Below the pieces are notes generated by a model. That model worked only from the letters and a program-made list of their open reading frames with translations, did not search any database and was not told the DNA's origin. The position numbers were made by a program, and so were the translations under genes. From assembly GCA_963821235.1 (NCBI GenBank), contig CAWGCS010000001.1, positions 682,001 through 746,000 of the forward strand: a stretch of 64,000 nt of DNA, written 5' to 3'. Below are positions 55,733 through 64,000 of the stretch, piece after piece; positions within the stretch are counted from its first letter, which is position 1; each line of letters begins with the position of its first letter. The stretch is from CTSoil-043 sp963821235 (GTDB lineage Bacteria > Chloroflexota > Limnocylindria > Limnocylindrales > CSP1-4).

Positions 55733-58369
55733 CTAGCCGTGAGGCGCGTGCCCGCCGGCGTCGCCGGCGGTCCCGTGCCCATTGTTGCCGTTGGGATGGG
55801 CGGCCGCGTGGCCGTTCCCGCCCCCGTGGCCGCCCGCCAGCGACGCCGGGAGGACGGGCAGCATGCGCGGCCCGATGTCGCGGCCCGAGGCGCGGGCCCG
55901 CTCGGCCCAGTCGCGCTCGCGCCGGATGTAGGACATCTCCGTCTCGCGGTCGACCGCCGCGATGGCGATGAGGTCGATCATCGGCTCCTCGCGGCTCGTG
56001 TGGGCCAGCTCGAAGTCGGGGCCGCAGCGGAGCGCGTCGTAGGGGCAGGCGTCGACGCAGATCCCGCAGAGGATGCAGCGGCTCTCGTCGACCTCGTACT
56101 TCTCGAGGATGCGCGGCTTGGGCATGAGGGCGCCGGTGGGGCACGTCTCGGCGCAGCGGCCACAGGAGACGCACGGCGTGTCGTTGAGGCTCATGTCGAG
56201 CGGCGTCGTGACGAGCGTGTCGAAGCCGATCCGCATGAAGTCGTAGCACGCCGCGCCGACGACCTCCGAGCAGACCTGGGCGCAGCGGCCGCAGTCGATG
56301 CAGCGCGACGGCTCGCGGAGGATGAAGGCGTGGCTGTCGTCCCGGATGTAGTCGTGGTTGTAGCCGGTGAAGCGGTTCTCGGTGACGCTGCGGAAGCCCG
56401 CCCCCCGGTTGTTCTGCGGCTCCAGCGTCTTGAGCGTCGTCTCGTACTCGATGCCGAGGCGCCGGAGGTCGCAGAAGCCGATCGCCTCGCACGTGCACTG
56501 CAGGCAGCGCGTGCTCTCGGCGACGGCGTCCTCCCGGCTGTAGGGGATCTCGTACTCCACGTACGACGCCCGCCGCTCCTCCGCCGGCATGCTGGCCAGG
56601 CGGTGGCGCGACTCCTTGACCTCGGAGGTGAAGGGGACGATGGAGAGGAACTGCGGCTGCGGCTCGGCCAGCGTCTGGCGGGTGCGGATGGCGCCGAGGT
56701 CGAGGCCCTGCAGGTAGGCGTCGACGGCGTAGGCGGCCCGCCGCCCCTCGGCGATGGCCTGGACCACGGTCGCCGCGCCGATGCGGACGTCGCCCGTGCC
56801 GAAGACGCCCGGGCGGCCGGTCTCGAACGTCACCGGGTCGGCCCGCAGGCGGCGCTGCCTGGTGGCCTCCGGCCCCTCGTTGCCGGGCCCGATCCAGGCC
56901 AGGTCCGGGCCCTGGCCGATGGCCAGCAGGACGCGGTCGCACTCGATCGTGAACTCCGTGCCGGCAGCAGGCTCCGGGCGGCGGCGGCCGGACGCGTCGG
57001 GCGCGCCGAGCTGCATCCGGATGAACTCGACGCCGGTCACCTTGCCGGTCGCCTCGTCGACCAGGACGCGGGTCGGGCCGGCCTGGAAGATGGCGGTCAC
57101 GCCCTCCTCGATCGCCTCGTGGACCTCGCTGGCCGCCGGCATGTCCTTCATGTCGCGGCGGTAGACGAGGGTCACCTCGGAGGCGTGCTGGCGGACCGAG
57201 GTCCGGGAGCAGTCCATGGCCGTGAAGCCGCCGCCGATGACGACGACGCGGGTCCCGGCGTGGCCCGGGTAGGTGCGGCCGAGGGTCGCGATCTTGAGGT
57301 ACTCGAGGCCGTCGATGACCCCGTCGGCGTCCTCGTTGGGGACGCCCAGCCGGTTGGTGTCGTAGCAGCCGATCGCCACCACCACGGCGTCGTAGCCCTG
57401 GTTCTGGAGGTCGTCGAGGCTGAAGTCCCGCCCCAGCGCCTGGCTGCAGGCGAAGCGCCCGCCGAGGCGGGTGATGCTCTCGTACTCCGGGTCGAGGACG
57501 CGCTCCTTGGGCAGGCGGTACTCCGGGATGCCGTAGCGGAGCATCCCGCCGGGCTGCTCGTCGCGCTCGAAGACCGTGACGTCGTGGCCGGCGATCAGGA
57601 GGTAGTAGGCCGCCGACGCGCCGGCCGGCCCGGACCCGATGACCGCCACGCGCTTGCCGCTCTTCGCCTGGAGCTCGAAGGGGACGGGCGGGTCGACGCC
57701 CTCCTCCAGCATCTCGCGGAGGACCTGGTCCCCGGCGTAGCGGTGGCTGTCGCGGATGGCGATCGCCTCGTCGACCTCGTCGCGCCGGCAGTGCTCCTCG
57801 CACGGCGCCGGGCAGACGCGGCCGAGGATCGACGGGAAGGGGATCGTCCGCTTGAAGATCCGGGCCGACTCCCGGAACTCGCCCTCCGCGTTGGCCTTGA
57901 GGAAGCCCGGGATGTCGATATGGCTGGGGCACTTGTTCTGGCAGGGCGGCAGGCAGTAGGCGTTGTGGTCGGAGAAGATCAGCTCGAGGTTCGTCCGCCG
58001 GACGCGGCGGACCTCCTCCGTCTGGGTCCGCACGACCATGCCCGCCTCTGCCGCCCGCGAGCAGGAGATCGGGGGATGCTCCTCGCCCTCGACCTCGACG
58101 ACGCACATCCGGCAGGCCCCGAAGCCGGGCAGCTTCGGCTCGTAGCAGAGGGTCGGGATCTCGATCCCGTTGTCGCGGCAGACCTCCAGGATGGTCTGGC
58201 CCTCGCGGCCCTCCACCAGTCGCCCGTCGACCTCGAGCCGGATGACGGGCGCCGACTGCGGTCGCTGCGGCGCCTGGGTGCGGAGGAGGCGCTCGGCGAG
58301 GCTGTCGACGACCGGCTCAGGCCGGTTCGACGAGACGAGGTCGGCGGGGCGGTCGATGAGGTCGGCCAT
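55733..58369 (-). CDS. ferredoxin/GltD-like oxidoreductase/polyferredoxin fusion replacing NuoG
   Basis: The product has 878 residues from ATG 58369. (1) About 42-125: NuoG-like 2Fe-2S domain with four Cys (TLCYEPKLPGFGACRMCVVE, then ISCSRAAEAGM). (2) About 135-225: GltD-type 4Fe-4S domain (YCLPPCQNKCPSHIDIPGF, VCPAPCEEHCRR). (3) About 230-560: FAD/NAD(P)-binding domain (VAVIGSGPAGASAAYYLL, VVVIGGGFTAMDCSR, GVFGTGDVRIGAATVV). (4) About 640-820: three 4Fe-4S motifs (CIDCGRCAQVCSE, CVSCGRCAETCPTGAL, CILCGICVDACPYDAL). (5) His/Gly/Asn-rich tail. Only the first domain is NuoG-like; the molybdopterin-type part is absent. It may exchange electrons among NAD(P)H, ferredoxin and complex I. It is located between nuoF and nuoJ. 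Confidence 0.85.
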   Translation of the reverse strand: MADLIDRPADLVSSNRPEPVVDSLAERLLRTQAPQRPQSAPVIRLEVDGRLVEGREGQTILEVCRDNGIEIPTLCYEPKLPGFGACRMCVVEVEGEEHPPISCSRAAEAGMVVRTQTEEVRRVRRTNLELIFSDHNAYCLPPCQNKCPSHIDIPGFLKANAEGEFRESARIFKRTIPFPSILGRVCPAPCEEHCRRDEVDEAIAIRDSHRYAGDQVLREMLEEGVDPPVPFELQAKSGKRVAVIGSGPAGASAAYYLLIAGHDVTVFERDEQPGGMLRYGIPEYRLPKERVLDPEYESITRLGGRFACSQALGRDFSLDDLQNQGYDAVVVAIGCYDTNRLGVPNEDADGVIDGLEYLKIATLGRTYPGHAGTRVVVIGGGFTAMDCSRTSVRQHASEVTLVYRRDMKDMPAASEVHEAIEEGVTAIFQAGPTRVLVDEATGKVTGVEFIRMQLGAPDASGRRRPEPAAGTEFTIECDRVLLAIGQGPDLAWIGPGNEGPEATRQRRLRADPVTFETGRPGVFGTGDVRIGAATVVQAIAEGRRAAYAVDAYLQGLDLGAIRTRQTLAEPQPQFLSIVPFTSEVKESRHRLASMPAEERRASYVEYEIPYSREDAVAESTRCLQCTCEAIGFCDLRRLGIEYETTLKTLEPQNNRGAGFRSVTENRFTGYNHDYIRDDSHAFILREPSRCIDCGRCAQVCSEVVGAACYDFMRIGFDTLVTTPLDMSLNDTPCVSCGRCAETCPTGALMPKPRILEKYEVDESRCILCGICVDACPYDALRCGPDFELAHTSREEPMIDLIAIAAVDRETEMSYIRRERDWAERARASGRDIGPRMLPVLPASLAGGHGGGNGHAAAHPNGNNGHGTAGDAGGHAPHG

Positions 58370-58380
58370 CGTGCGGTCGT

Positions 58381-59712
58381 CTACCTCCCGGTGGCCGCGC
58401 CCGCGAGCCGGATCGGGCTGCAGACGCCGGCGGGGCAGACGCCCCTCAGGATGTGGTCGTCGATCTCGGGCCCGAAGTATCGCATCGCGGTGCGCAGCGG
58501 GCTCGGGGCGAGGCGTTCGTGGTCGCACAGGGCGCCCGCGGCACAGTCGTCGGCGAGGTCGGCGAGGAGCCTCGGGTCGGTCGGCCGGGCCTTCCCGTCG
58601 ACGTAGCGCTGGCCGATCTCGGCGATCCGCCGCAGCCCGATCCGGCAGGGGATCGTCTTGCCGCAGGCTTCGTCGGCGCTGTACCGGACGAGGAGGCGGG
58701 CCAAGTCGACGATGCAGGTCCCCTCGTCGGCGACGACCACCGCCCCGGAGCCGACGTGGGCGCCGGTGGCCCGGAGCGGCTCGAAGGCGTAGGGCGTCTC
58801 GAGGAGCTCGGCCGGCAGGAGGCCGCCGCTGGGGCCGCCGACCAGGACGGCCTTGAACCTGTGGCCGGCCGGCACGCCACCGGCGAGGTCGACGAGCTCG
58901 CCGAGGGTCGTCCCGGTGGGGACCTCGGCCACCCCCGGCGTGGCGACCGCCCCGGAGAGCTGGACGAGCACCGTCCCCGGGGCCGCAGGGTCGCCGATCG
59001 CCCGGTAGGCGTCGGCGCCGTGGGCGACGATCCAGGGGACGGTGGCGAGCGTGGCCACGTTGTGGACCAGGGTCGGATGACCGAAGAGGCCCCGCTCCGA
59101 CGGGTAGGGCGGGCGTTGCTCGGGCTGGCCGCGCCTTCCCTCGAGGGCCTTCAGAAGGACCGTCTCCTCGCCCAGCATCGCGGAGCCCTGGACCGTCCGG
59201 ACCGTGACCGCGACCCCGCGGCGAGAGCCGAGCACGTCGGCGCCGAGGTAGCCGGCCTCCTCGGCCGCGAAGACGGCGGCCTCGAGGGCCCGCACGGCGT
59301 CGGCGTACTCCGCGCGCACGGCGATCACCGCCTCGCGGGCGCCGACGGCGAGGGCCGCGATCGCGACGCCCTCGACGAGCTTGAACGCACGCGTCTCCAT
59401 CAGGAGGCGATTCGTGGCCTGCCCCGGATCGGCCTCGTAGCCGTTGGCGACGACGTAGCGGACGGGGTCCGCCGCAGCGGCGACGGCCCGCCACTTCGTG
59501 CCGGCCGGGAAGCCTGCGCCGCCACGCCCCCGCAACCCGGAGGCGGCGATGGTGGCCACGGTGCCGGTGGGGCCGAGGTCGCCGACCACCATCCGGAGCG
59601 CCGCGAACGTGCCGCCGGCCACGGCGGCGCCGAGGTCCGCGGGGACGGCCGCCACGGCGTCGCCGAGGATCGGGCGCGGCCAGCCGGCGGGAGTCGGGAG
59701 GAGGCTCGTCAT
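58381..59712 (-). CDS. nuoF: NADH-quinone oxidoreductase subunit F, one cluster Cys missing
   Basis: The product has 443 residues from ATG 59712. The FMN/NADH site is present: ASGLRGRGGAGFPAGTKW, YVVANGYEADPGQATNRLLM and HPTLVHNVATLATVPWIV. A SLBB-like strand region is around VLVGGPSGGLLPAELL. The C-terminal 4Fe-4S motif reads EACGKTIPCRIG where the family has CGKCxPC; the fourth ligand (GALCDHERLAP) is present, so three of four Cys remain. The subunit normally oxidises NADH and passes electrons to the N3 cluster. The gap to the NuoI-NuoE gene is 4 nt. Confidence 0.9.
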   Translation of the reverse strand: MTSLLPTPAGWPRPILGDAVAAVPADLGAAVAGGTFAALRMVVGDLGPTGTVATIAASGLRGRGGAGFPAGTKWRAVAAAADPVRYVVANGYEADPGQATNRLLMETRAFKLVEGVAIAALAVGAREAVIAVRAEYADAVRALEAAVFAAEEAGYLGADVLGSRRGVAVTVRTVQGSAMLGEETVLLKALEGRRGQPEQRPPYPSERGLFGHPTLVHNVATLATVPWIVAHGADAYRAIGDPAAPGTVLVQLSGAVATPGVAEVPTGTTLGELVDLAGGVPAGHRFKAVLVGGPSGGLLPAELLETPYAFEPLRATGAHVGSGAVVVADEGTCIVDLARLLVRYSADEACGKTIPCRIGLRRIAEIGQRYVDGKARPTDPRLLADLADDCAAGALCDHERLAPSPLRTAMRYFGPEIDDHILRGVCPAGVCSPIRLAGAATGR

Positions 59713-59716
59713 CGGC

Positions 59717-60550
59717 TCAGTGGACCGTGCGGGTGGCGGGGTGCTCCCCGGCGAGCGCCTGGGCCCAGGCGAAGGCATTGGCGACGCCGACCTCCGGCTG
59801 CGGATCGCCGTCGACCGTGACGAGGGGCGCGGCGGCGCCGGGGAGGTGGGTGGCGCACCAGGCGTAGCGGGTCCGGCCTTCCGGCGTCGGTTGCCCGAGG
59901 GCGGTCCCCAGCCCAGCCCCGATCGCCTCGGCGATCCGCCCCCCGCCGGCCATCAGGCAGGCGGTGCAGCGGCAGACGGCGACCTCCTCCACGGTCCGCT
60001 CGAAGCGGAGGTGACGGTAGTAGCTGGCGGTGCCGTAGATCATCGCGTACCAGGCGCCGGTGCGGTGGCTGACCCGCTTGAGGGCCGCCACCGGGAGATG
60101 TCCGAGCTCGGCCTGGATCGCCTCGAGGATCGACAGCAGCCGGTGGGGATCGTGGTCGTGCGCCTCGAGGATTCCGTCGACGACGGCCAGGTCCACGGGC
60201 TCGAACGCGGCGTACGGGGGGTCGGGCACCTCCCGGCCGGCCCGCCGCAGCGCGGATTCCTCGCGCCGCTCGCCGTACGTCTCGGCGGCCCCCCAGTGGA
60301 CGGCGTAGCGGCCCTTCGTGTCGGTGCCGCCCATGTCGATGCACTCGATGGGGCACGCCTGGGCGCACTGGAAGCAGGTCTCGCACTTGAGCGTCCCGTG
60401 CTCGTCGTAGAGGAGCTGGAGGCGGCCCCGGAACTTGACGGCGATGTCGGCCGGGACCTCCGGGTAACGGATCGTGACCGCCGGCTGGAAGAAGCGGCGC
60501 AGGGTGAGCGCCATCCCCCGCAGCAGGCCGAGGCCCGGGACCGCGCTCAC
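59717..60550 (-). CDS. NuoI-NuoE fusion with reduced iron-sulphur ligands
   Basis: The product has 277 residues. Residues 1-110 are NuoI-like (MALTLRRFFQPAVTIRYPEV, then LKCETCFQCAQACPIECIDM) but contain only one CxxCxxCxxxCP motif, against two in ordinary NuoI. Residues 125-277 are a NuoE-like thioredoxin fold (EAIQAELGHLPVAALKRVSH, RTGAWYAMIYGTASYYRHL). The 2Fe-2S ligands start well (VCRCTACLMAGG, C-x4-C), but the second pair reads WCATHLPGAAAP, so one Cys is absent. NuoI normally links the input module to NuoB; NuoE pairs with NuoF. The fusion places both in one chain next to nuoF. Confidence 0.8.
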   Translation of the reverse strand: MSAVPGLGLLRGMALTLRRFFQPAVTIRYPEVPADIAVKFRGRLQLLYDEHGTLKCETCFQCAQACPIECIDMGGTDTKGRYAVHWGAAETYGERREESALRRAGREVPDPPYAAFEPVDLAVVDGILEAHDHDPHRLLSILEAIQAELGHLPVAALKRVSHRTGAWYAMIYGTASYYRHLRFERTVEEVAVCRCTACLMAGGGRIAEAIGAGLGTALGQPTPEGRTRYAWCATHLPGAAAPLVTVDGDPQPEVGVANAFAWAQALAGEHPATRTVH

Positions 60551-60560
60551 CGTCCGACCC

Positions 60561-61904
60561 TCACCGGTTGGCCACGATGGCGACGGCAGCGGCCGTGGCG
60601 AAGATGTTGATGAGGGAGGCAGGGAGGAGCCACTTCCAGGCGAACCCCATCAGCTGGTCCACCCGGACGCGGGGGAAGGTCGCCCGCATCTGGACGAAGA
60701 TGAAGACGAAGACGTAGCTCTTGATCACCATCCAGAGGAGGCCGACGACCCAGTCGAGGCTGACGAACGCCCAGCCCGCCACGGCGGCGACCGCCACGAG
60801 GTTGAACAGCACGAAGCCGATGGCGAGGGCCTGCAGGGTGCTGATCTTCGAGGACCCCAGCCAGAACGGGAGGGCGAACAGGAGCGTTCCCAGGACCGGG
60901 ACGAGGGCGATCACGAAGACCAGCCCCAGGCCGAGGCTGGCCGGGTCGAGGGCCAGCTGGACCGGGAAGGGCCAGTCGAAGGGGGCGTTCCAGCCGCCGA
61001 AGAAGAGGACGACGGTCATCGCCGAGATGACGAAGACGTTGACGTACTCGGCGAAGAAGAAGAAGCCGAAGCGCATCCCGGAGTACTCGGTGGCGAAGCC
61101 GGCAACCAGCTCCTGGTCCGCCTCGGTCATGTCGAGCGGCGTCCGGTTCGCCTCGGCGATGGAGGCGATGAAGAAGATCAGCAGGCCCAGCGGCTGCTTC
61201 CAGACGTTCCAGTCGAGGAACGAGCCCGCCTGCTGCTCGACGATCGAGTTGAGGCTCATCGTCCCGGCCAGGATGATGACGCCGACCACCGACAGGGTGA
61301 GCGGGATCTCGTAGCTGATCGCCTGGGCCGCCGCCCGCAGGGCGCCCAGCAGGCTGTACTTGTTGAAGCTGGCCCAGCCGGCCATCATCAGGCCGACGAC
61401 GTTCAGCCCGCCGATGGCGAAGAAGTAGAGCAGGGCGATGTTGAAGTCGTGGGCGATCAGCCCCGGCGCGAACGGGATGACCAGGAAGCTCATGATCGTC
61501 GCCAGGAAGACGGCGACCGGAGCGGCCGTGAAGACCGGGACGTCGACGCCGATCGGCGTGTAGTCCTCCTTGGAGAGGACCTTGAGGCCGTGGACGACGG
61601 ACTGAGCCGCACCGAACGGCCCGACCCGGTCCGGGCCGACGCGGAGGTTCATCCGGGCGATGACCTTCAGCTCCATGTAGATGATCAGGAAGGCCGTCGG
61701 GATCGTCACCACGATGACGACCGTCGCCGCGACGAGGAAGCGGACCAGCGGCAGGTTGGCGGCCAGGAAGTCCATCAGCGGGGGGAGAAGGAGGACGAGC
61801 GCGACCGTCGCGATCCCGCCCAGGACGAGCACCGTCGGGAGCGCCACGAGGAGGACCTTGGAGAGGCCGGACAGCCGGTTCCAGTAGGCGGCCACGGCGG
61901 TCAC
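60561..61904 (-). CDS. nuoH: NADH-quinone oxidoreductase subunit H
   Basis: The product has 447 residues with eight or more TM helices. The quinone-site loops are well conserved: YMELKVIARMNLRVGPDRVG, GPFGAAQSVVHGLKVLSKED, NKYSLLGALRAAAQAISYEI, IAEANRTPLDMTEADQELVA and VQMRATFPRVRVDQLMGFAW. It forms the proximal quinone chamber with NuoB and NuoD. An N-terminal extension of about 60 residues carries an extra hydrophobic helix. It lies between nuoD and the NuoI-NuoE gene. Confidence 0.97.
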   Translation of the reverse strand: MTAVAAYWNRLSGLSKVLLVALPTVLVLGGIATVALVLLLPPLMDFLAANLPLVRFLVAATVVIVVTIPTAFLIIYMELKVIARMNLRVGPDRVGPFGAAQSVVHGLKVLSKEDYTPIGVDVPVFTAAPVAVFLATIMSFLVIPFAPGLIAHDFNIALLYFFAIGGLNVVGLMMAGWASFNKYSLLGALRAAAQAISYEIPLTLSVVGVIILAGTMSLNSIVEQQAGSFLDWNVWKQPLGLLIFFIASIAEANRTPLDMTEADQELVAGFATEYSGMRFGFFFFAEYVNVFVISAMTVVLFFGGWNAPFDWPFPVQLALDPASLGLGLVFVIALVPVLGTLLFALPFWLGSSKISTLQALAIGFVLFNLVAVAAVAGWAFVSLDWVVGLLWMVIKSYVFVFIFVQMRATFPRVRVDQLMGFAWKWLLPASLINIFATAAAVAIVANR

Positions 61905-61914
61905 GGGCGGGCGC

Positions 61915-63129
61915 TCACTTGTCCACCCCGCCCATGACCGGGTCGAGGCTGGCCATGATGGCCATCGTGTCGGCGATGAGGTTGCCGGGCATCAGCAGGC
62001 CCACGAGCTGGAGGTGCAGGAAGCTCGGGTCGTGGATGCGCATCCGGAACGGCTGGTCGGTCCCGTCGCTGATCACGTAGGTGGAGTACTGGCCGCGCGG
62101 CGACTCGATGGCGCTGAAGGCGCGTCCCGGTCGCGGGCGCAGGAGGCGCGGCAGCCTGGCCGAGACCGGCCCGTCGGGCATCTGGTGGAGGCACTGGTCG
62201 ATGATCCGGAGGCTCTGCTTGACCTCGTCCATCCGGAGCAGGTAGCGGGCCAGCGAGTCGCCCTCGGCGCGCGTCGGGATGTCGAAGTCGAGCTCCGGGT
62301 AGACGCTGTACGGGTGCGCCCGGCGGAGGTCGAAGGGGACACCGGAGGCCCGCAGGTTGGGGCCCGTGGTGCACATCCGGAGCGCCGTCTCGCGGTCGAC
62401 GACGCCCAGTCCGCGGGCCCGCCGGACGAAGATCTCGTTCTCGTTGAGGAGGCTCATGCCGGCCTCCAGCTGGGCTCCGGCGCGGGTCATCCAGTCCCCG
62501 AGGCGGCTCATGAACTCGTGGTTGAGGTCGCCGTTGACGCCGCCGATCCGGAAGTAGTTGAAGAGGAGCTTCTGGCCGGTCAGGGCCGCCAGCATCTCCA
62601 TGATCTCGTCGCGCTCGGCGAAGCTCCACAGGATGGGGGTGATCCCACCGAGGTCGAGGGCGTACCAGCCGAGGAAGAGCATGTGGCTGGCGATCCGGTT
62701 CAGCTCGGCCGAGAGGACCCGGATGTACTCCGCTCGGCGGGGCACCTGGAGGTCGAGGAGCTTCTCGAAGGAGAGGACGGCGCCCCACTCGTTGAAGAGC
62801 GAGCTGATGTACTCGAGGGGATCGACCTGGCTGATGACCTGGTGGTAGTCGGCGTTCTCGCACAGCTTCTCCACCCCCCGGTGGAGGTAGCCGAGCACCG
62901 GGTCGAGGTCGGTCACCTGCTCCCCGTTGATCTTGAGGACCACGCGCAGCACGCCGTGCGTCGAGGGGTGCTGGGGGCCCATGTTGAGGAGCATCTCGCC
63001 GTCCTTGAGGGCGTAGAACTCCTGCTGGCGCTCCGTCCGGGCCATCGGGATCGGCTCGAAGATCCCGGCATGGTCGATCGGGATCGTCAGCGTCGGGTCG
63101 TCGAGGCTCGGTCGCGTCGGGGTCGCCAT
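61915..63129 (-). CDS. nuoD: NADH-quinone oxidoreductase subunit D
   Basis: The product has 404 residues from ATG 63129. It has LLNMGPQHPSTHGVLRVVLK, GYLHRGVEKLCENADYHQV, RAEYIRVLSAELNRIASHML and GLLMPGNLIADTMAIMASLD. His and Tyr of the quinone pocket (HPSTHG region) are intact; hydrogenase Ni ligands are absent, as expected. It is the peripheral-arm subunit at the quinone site. Longer frames upstream overlap nuoC and are not real. Confidence 0.97.
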   Translation of the reverse strand: MATPTRPSLDDPTLTIPIDHAGIFEPIPMARTERQQEFYALKDGEMLLNMGPQHPSTHGVLRVVLKINGEQVTDLDPVLGYLHRGVEKLCENADYHQVISQVDPLEYISSLFNEWGAVLSFEKLLDLQVPRRAEYIRVLSAELNRIASHMLFLGWYALDLGGITPILWSFAERDEIMEMLAALTGQKLLFNYFRIGGVNGDLNHEFMSRLGDWMTRAGAQLEAGMSLLNENEIFVRRARGLGVVDRETALRMCTTGPNLRASGVPFDLRRAHPYSVYPELDFDIPTRAEGDSLARYLLRMDEVKQSLRIIDQCLHQMPDGPVSARLPRLLRPRPGRAFSAIESPRGQYSTYVISDGTDQPFRMRIHDPSFLHLQLVGLLMPGNLIADTMAIMASLDPVMGGVDK

Positions 63130-63137
63130 CTCGTCGC

Positions 63138-63689
63138 CTACGCTCCGGGCGACGTGCGCCGCAGGGTGGTCTCGTCGGCATCCGCCGGAGCGGCGGCGCG
63201 CTCCATCGGCCTGATGCCGCCGCCGGGCGAGCGGGCGCTGTCGTCGGCGAGGTGGAAGTCCTTGCGAAGCGGGAAGCTGGTGAAGTCGTCGGGCAGGTAG
63301 ATCCGGCGCAGGTCGCGGTTGCCCTCGAAGACGAGGCCGAACATGTCGTAGGCCTCGCGCTCCATCCATTCCGCGCCCTTCCAGAGGAAGGTGATCGACG
63401 GCAGCCGCGGCTCGTCGCGGGGGATGCCGTCGGCGATCACCCGGAGCCAGTCGGGCGTGACGTCGCTCCAGAGGTGGTAGACGACCTGGAACGTCGTGCC
63501 CGTGTCGACCCCGGACAGGTCGGCGAGGTACTCGAAGCGCAGGTCCGGCTCGTCGTGGAGCGTCCGCAGGACCTGGGGGACGTCGCCCGGACGAATCCGG
63601 ATCTCGGTCTGGTCCTGGCGCTGGCGGACCGGCCCCTCGAGCGAGGAGCCGAGCTTCCGCTCGAGGAGCGCCTTGAACGGGCGGTCCAC
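63138..63689 (-). CDS. nuoC: NADH-quinone oxidoreductase subunit C
   Basis: The product has 183 residues from GTG 63689 (VDRPFKALLERKLGSSLEG). The 30-kDa signature is present: EWMEREAYDMFGLVFEGN, then RIYLPDDFTSFPLRKDF. The C-terminal 30 residues are a variable tail. The start lies 2 nt after the nuoB stop, so it is translationally linked. It is a peripheral-arm structural subunit. Confidence 0.93.
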   Translation of the reverse strand: MDRPFKALLERKLGSSLEGPVRQRQDQTEIRIRPGDVPQVLRTLHDEPDLRFEYLADLSGVDTGTTFQVVYHLWSDVTPDWLRVIADGIPRDEPRLPSITFLWKGAEWMEREAYDMFGLVFEGNRDLRRIYLPDDFTSFPLRKDFHLADDSARSPGGGIRPMERAAAPADADETTLRRTSPGA

Positions 63690-63691
63690 GC

Positions 63692-64000
63692 TCAGATGTC
63701 CTCCGGGACGCTGGGGCCGATCTTCCGCTCCGGCCAATGCCCGCGCCGGTCCTTGACGAGCTGCTGGAGCTTCATCATCCCGTAGATGAGGCCTTCGGGG
63801 CGGGGCGGGCAGCCCGGCACGTAGACGTCGACGGGCATGACCCGGTCGATCCCCTGGATCGTGCTGTAGCTCCGCTTGTAGCGGCCGCCGGAGCAGGTGC
63901 AGTCGCCCATCGCGACGACCCACTTCGGCTCCGGCATCTCCTCCCAGAGGCGGATGAGCGGGTCGGCCATCTTCGTGGTCAGGGTCCCGGCGACGATGAG
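63692..64000 (-). CDS. nuoB: NADH-quinone oxidoreductase subunit B, 5' end beyond the window
   Basis: The last 102 residues are visible; the frame stays open to the window edge (LIVAGTLTTKMADPLIRLWE). NuoB features are MPEPKWVVAMGDCTCSGGRY, VDVYVPGCPPRPEGLIYGMM and MKLQQLVKDRRGHWPER. Cys ligands for cluster N2 in the visible part are present; the CC pair would lie outside. nuoA is presumably further upstream beyond position 64000. Confidence 0.95.
   Translation of the reverse strand, partial: LIVAGTLTTKMADPLIRLWEEMPEPKWVVAMGDCTCSGGRYKRSYSTIQGIDRVMPVDVYVPGCPPRPEGLIYGMMKLQQLVKDRRGHWPERKIGPSVPEDI

Overview
The window is very GC-rich, almost fully coding bacterial chromosome. It probably comes from a high-GC Chloroflexota lineage, with the Limnocylindria/Ellin6529 type as my best guess. 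That rests on general gene content and not on a marker search; a deep actinobacterial lineage cannot be excluded. Most genes are intact and tightly packed, with many 4-base ATGA/GTGA overlaps. At least six reading-frame breaks lie in G/C runs, including one in the essential gene rnpA, which points to consensus indel errors in a draft genome or MAG.

Layout. (1) 1-2235: a poorly recognised minus-strand block with a partial gene, a fragment resembling the Imm26 N-terminus, a small membrane protein, a 39-codon ORF and a conserved hypothetical. (2) 2495-14225: signalling and surface genes (GAF/PAS/EAL c-di-GMP phosphodiesterase, collagen-like secreted protein, MmpL-type exporter, NarL-type two-component pair, flavodoxin) and a Tm-1-like gene pair, several of them frameshifted. 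(3) 14257-24475: the replication-origin cluster. rpmH-rnpA-yidD-yidC-jag-vanW-PAS runs leftward and dnaA-[oriC]-dnaN-recF-dciA rightward; canonical -35/-10 elements precede rpmH and dnaA, and DnaA boxes lie between dnaA and dnaN. (4) 24568-27427: a PP2C-like pseudophosphatase/propeller membrane protein and a bifunctional nuclease (DUF151) gene that may be leaderless.

(5) 27449-43155: a glycosylation and lipid region. It holds a polyprenyl-phosphate-mannose-synthase-like GT2, a DUF2723 transferase, another polytopic membrane protein, and a giant GT-C/PMT fusion with a propeller-like insert. These face an overlapping operon: ArsR regulator, phosphatidylinositol-phosphate synthase, inositol-phosphate synthase, two PatA-type acyltransferases, a PHP phosphoesterase and a PimA-like mannosyltransferase. 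Together they look like a pathway for phosphatidylinositol mannosides plus polyprenyl-phosphate-dependent mannosylation outside the membrane, comparable to the mycobacterial pgsA1-patA-pimA locus.

(6) 43349-49658: a CYTH protein, an IS110-family element whose left non-coding end folds into several hairpins (bridge-RNA candidate), an MFS exporter, CorA with a variant signature, a sortase-like protein lacking the catalytic Cys, and a TlpA-like thioredoxin. (7) 49731-64000: a minus-strand complex I operon transcribed nuoB-C-D-H-(I/E fusion)-F-(G-like fusion)-J-K-L-M-N. Membrane and quinone modules look normal. The electron-input module is unusual: NuoI is fused to NuoE and keeps one 4Fe-4S motif, NuoF lacks one cluster Cys, and NuoG is replaced by a ferredoxin/GltD-like/polyferredoxin fusion.
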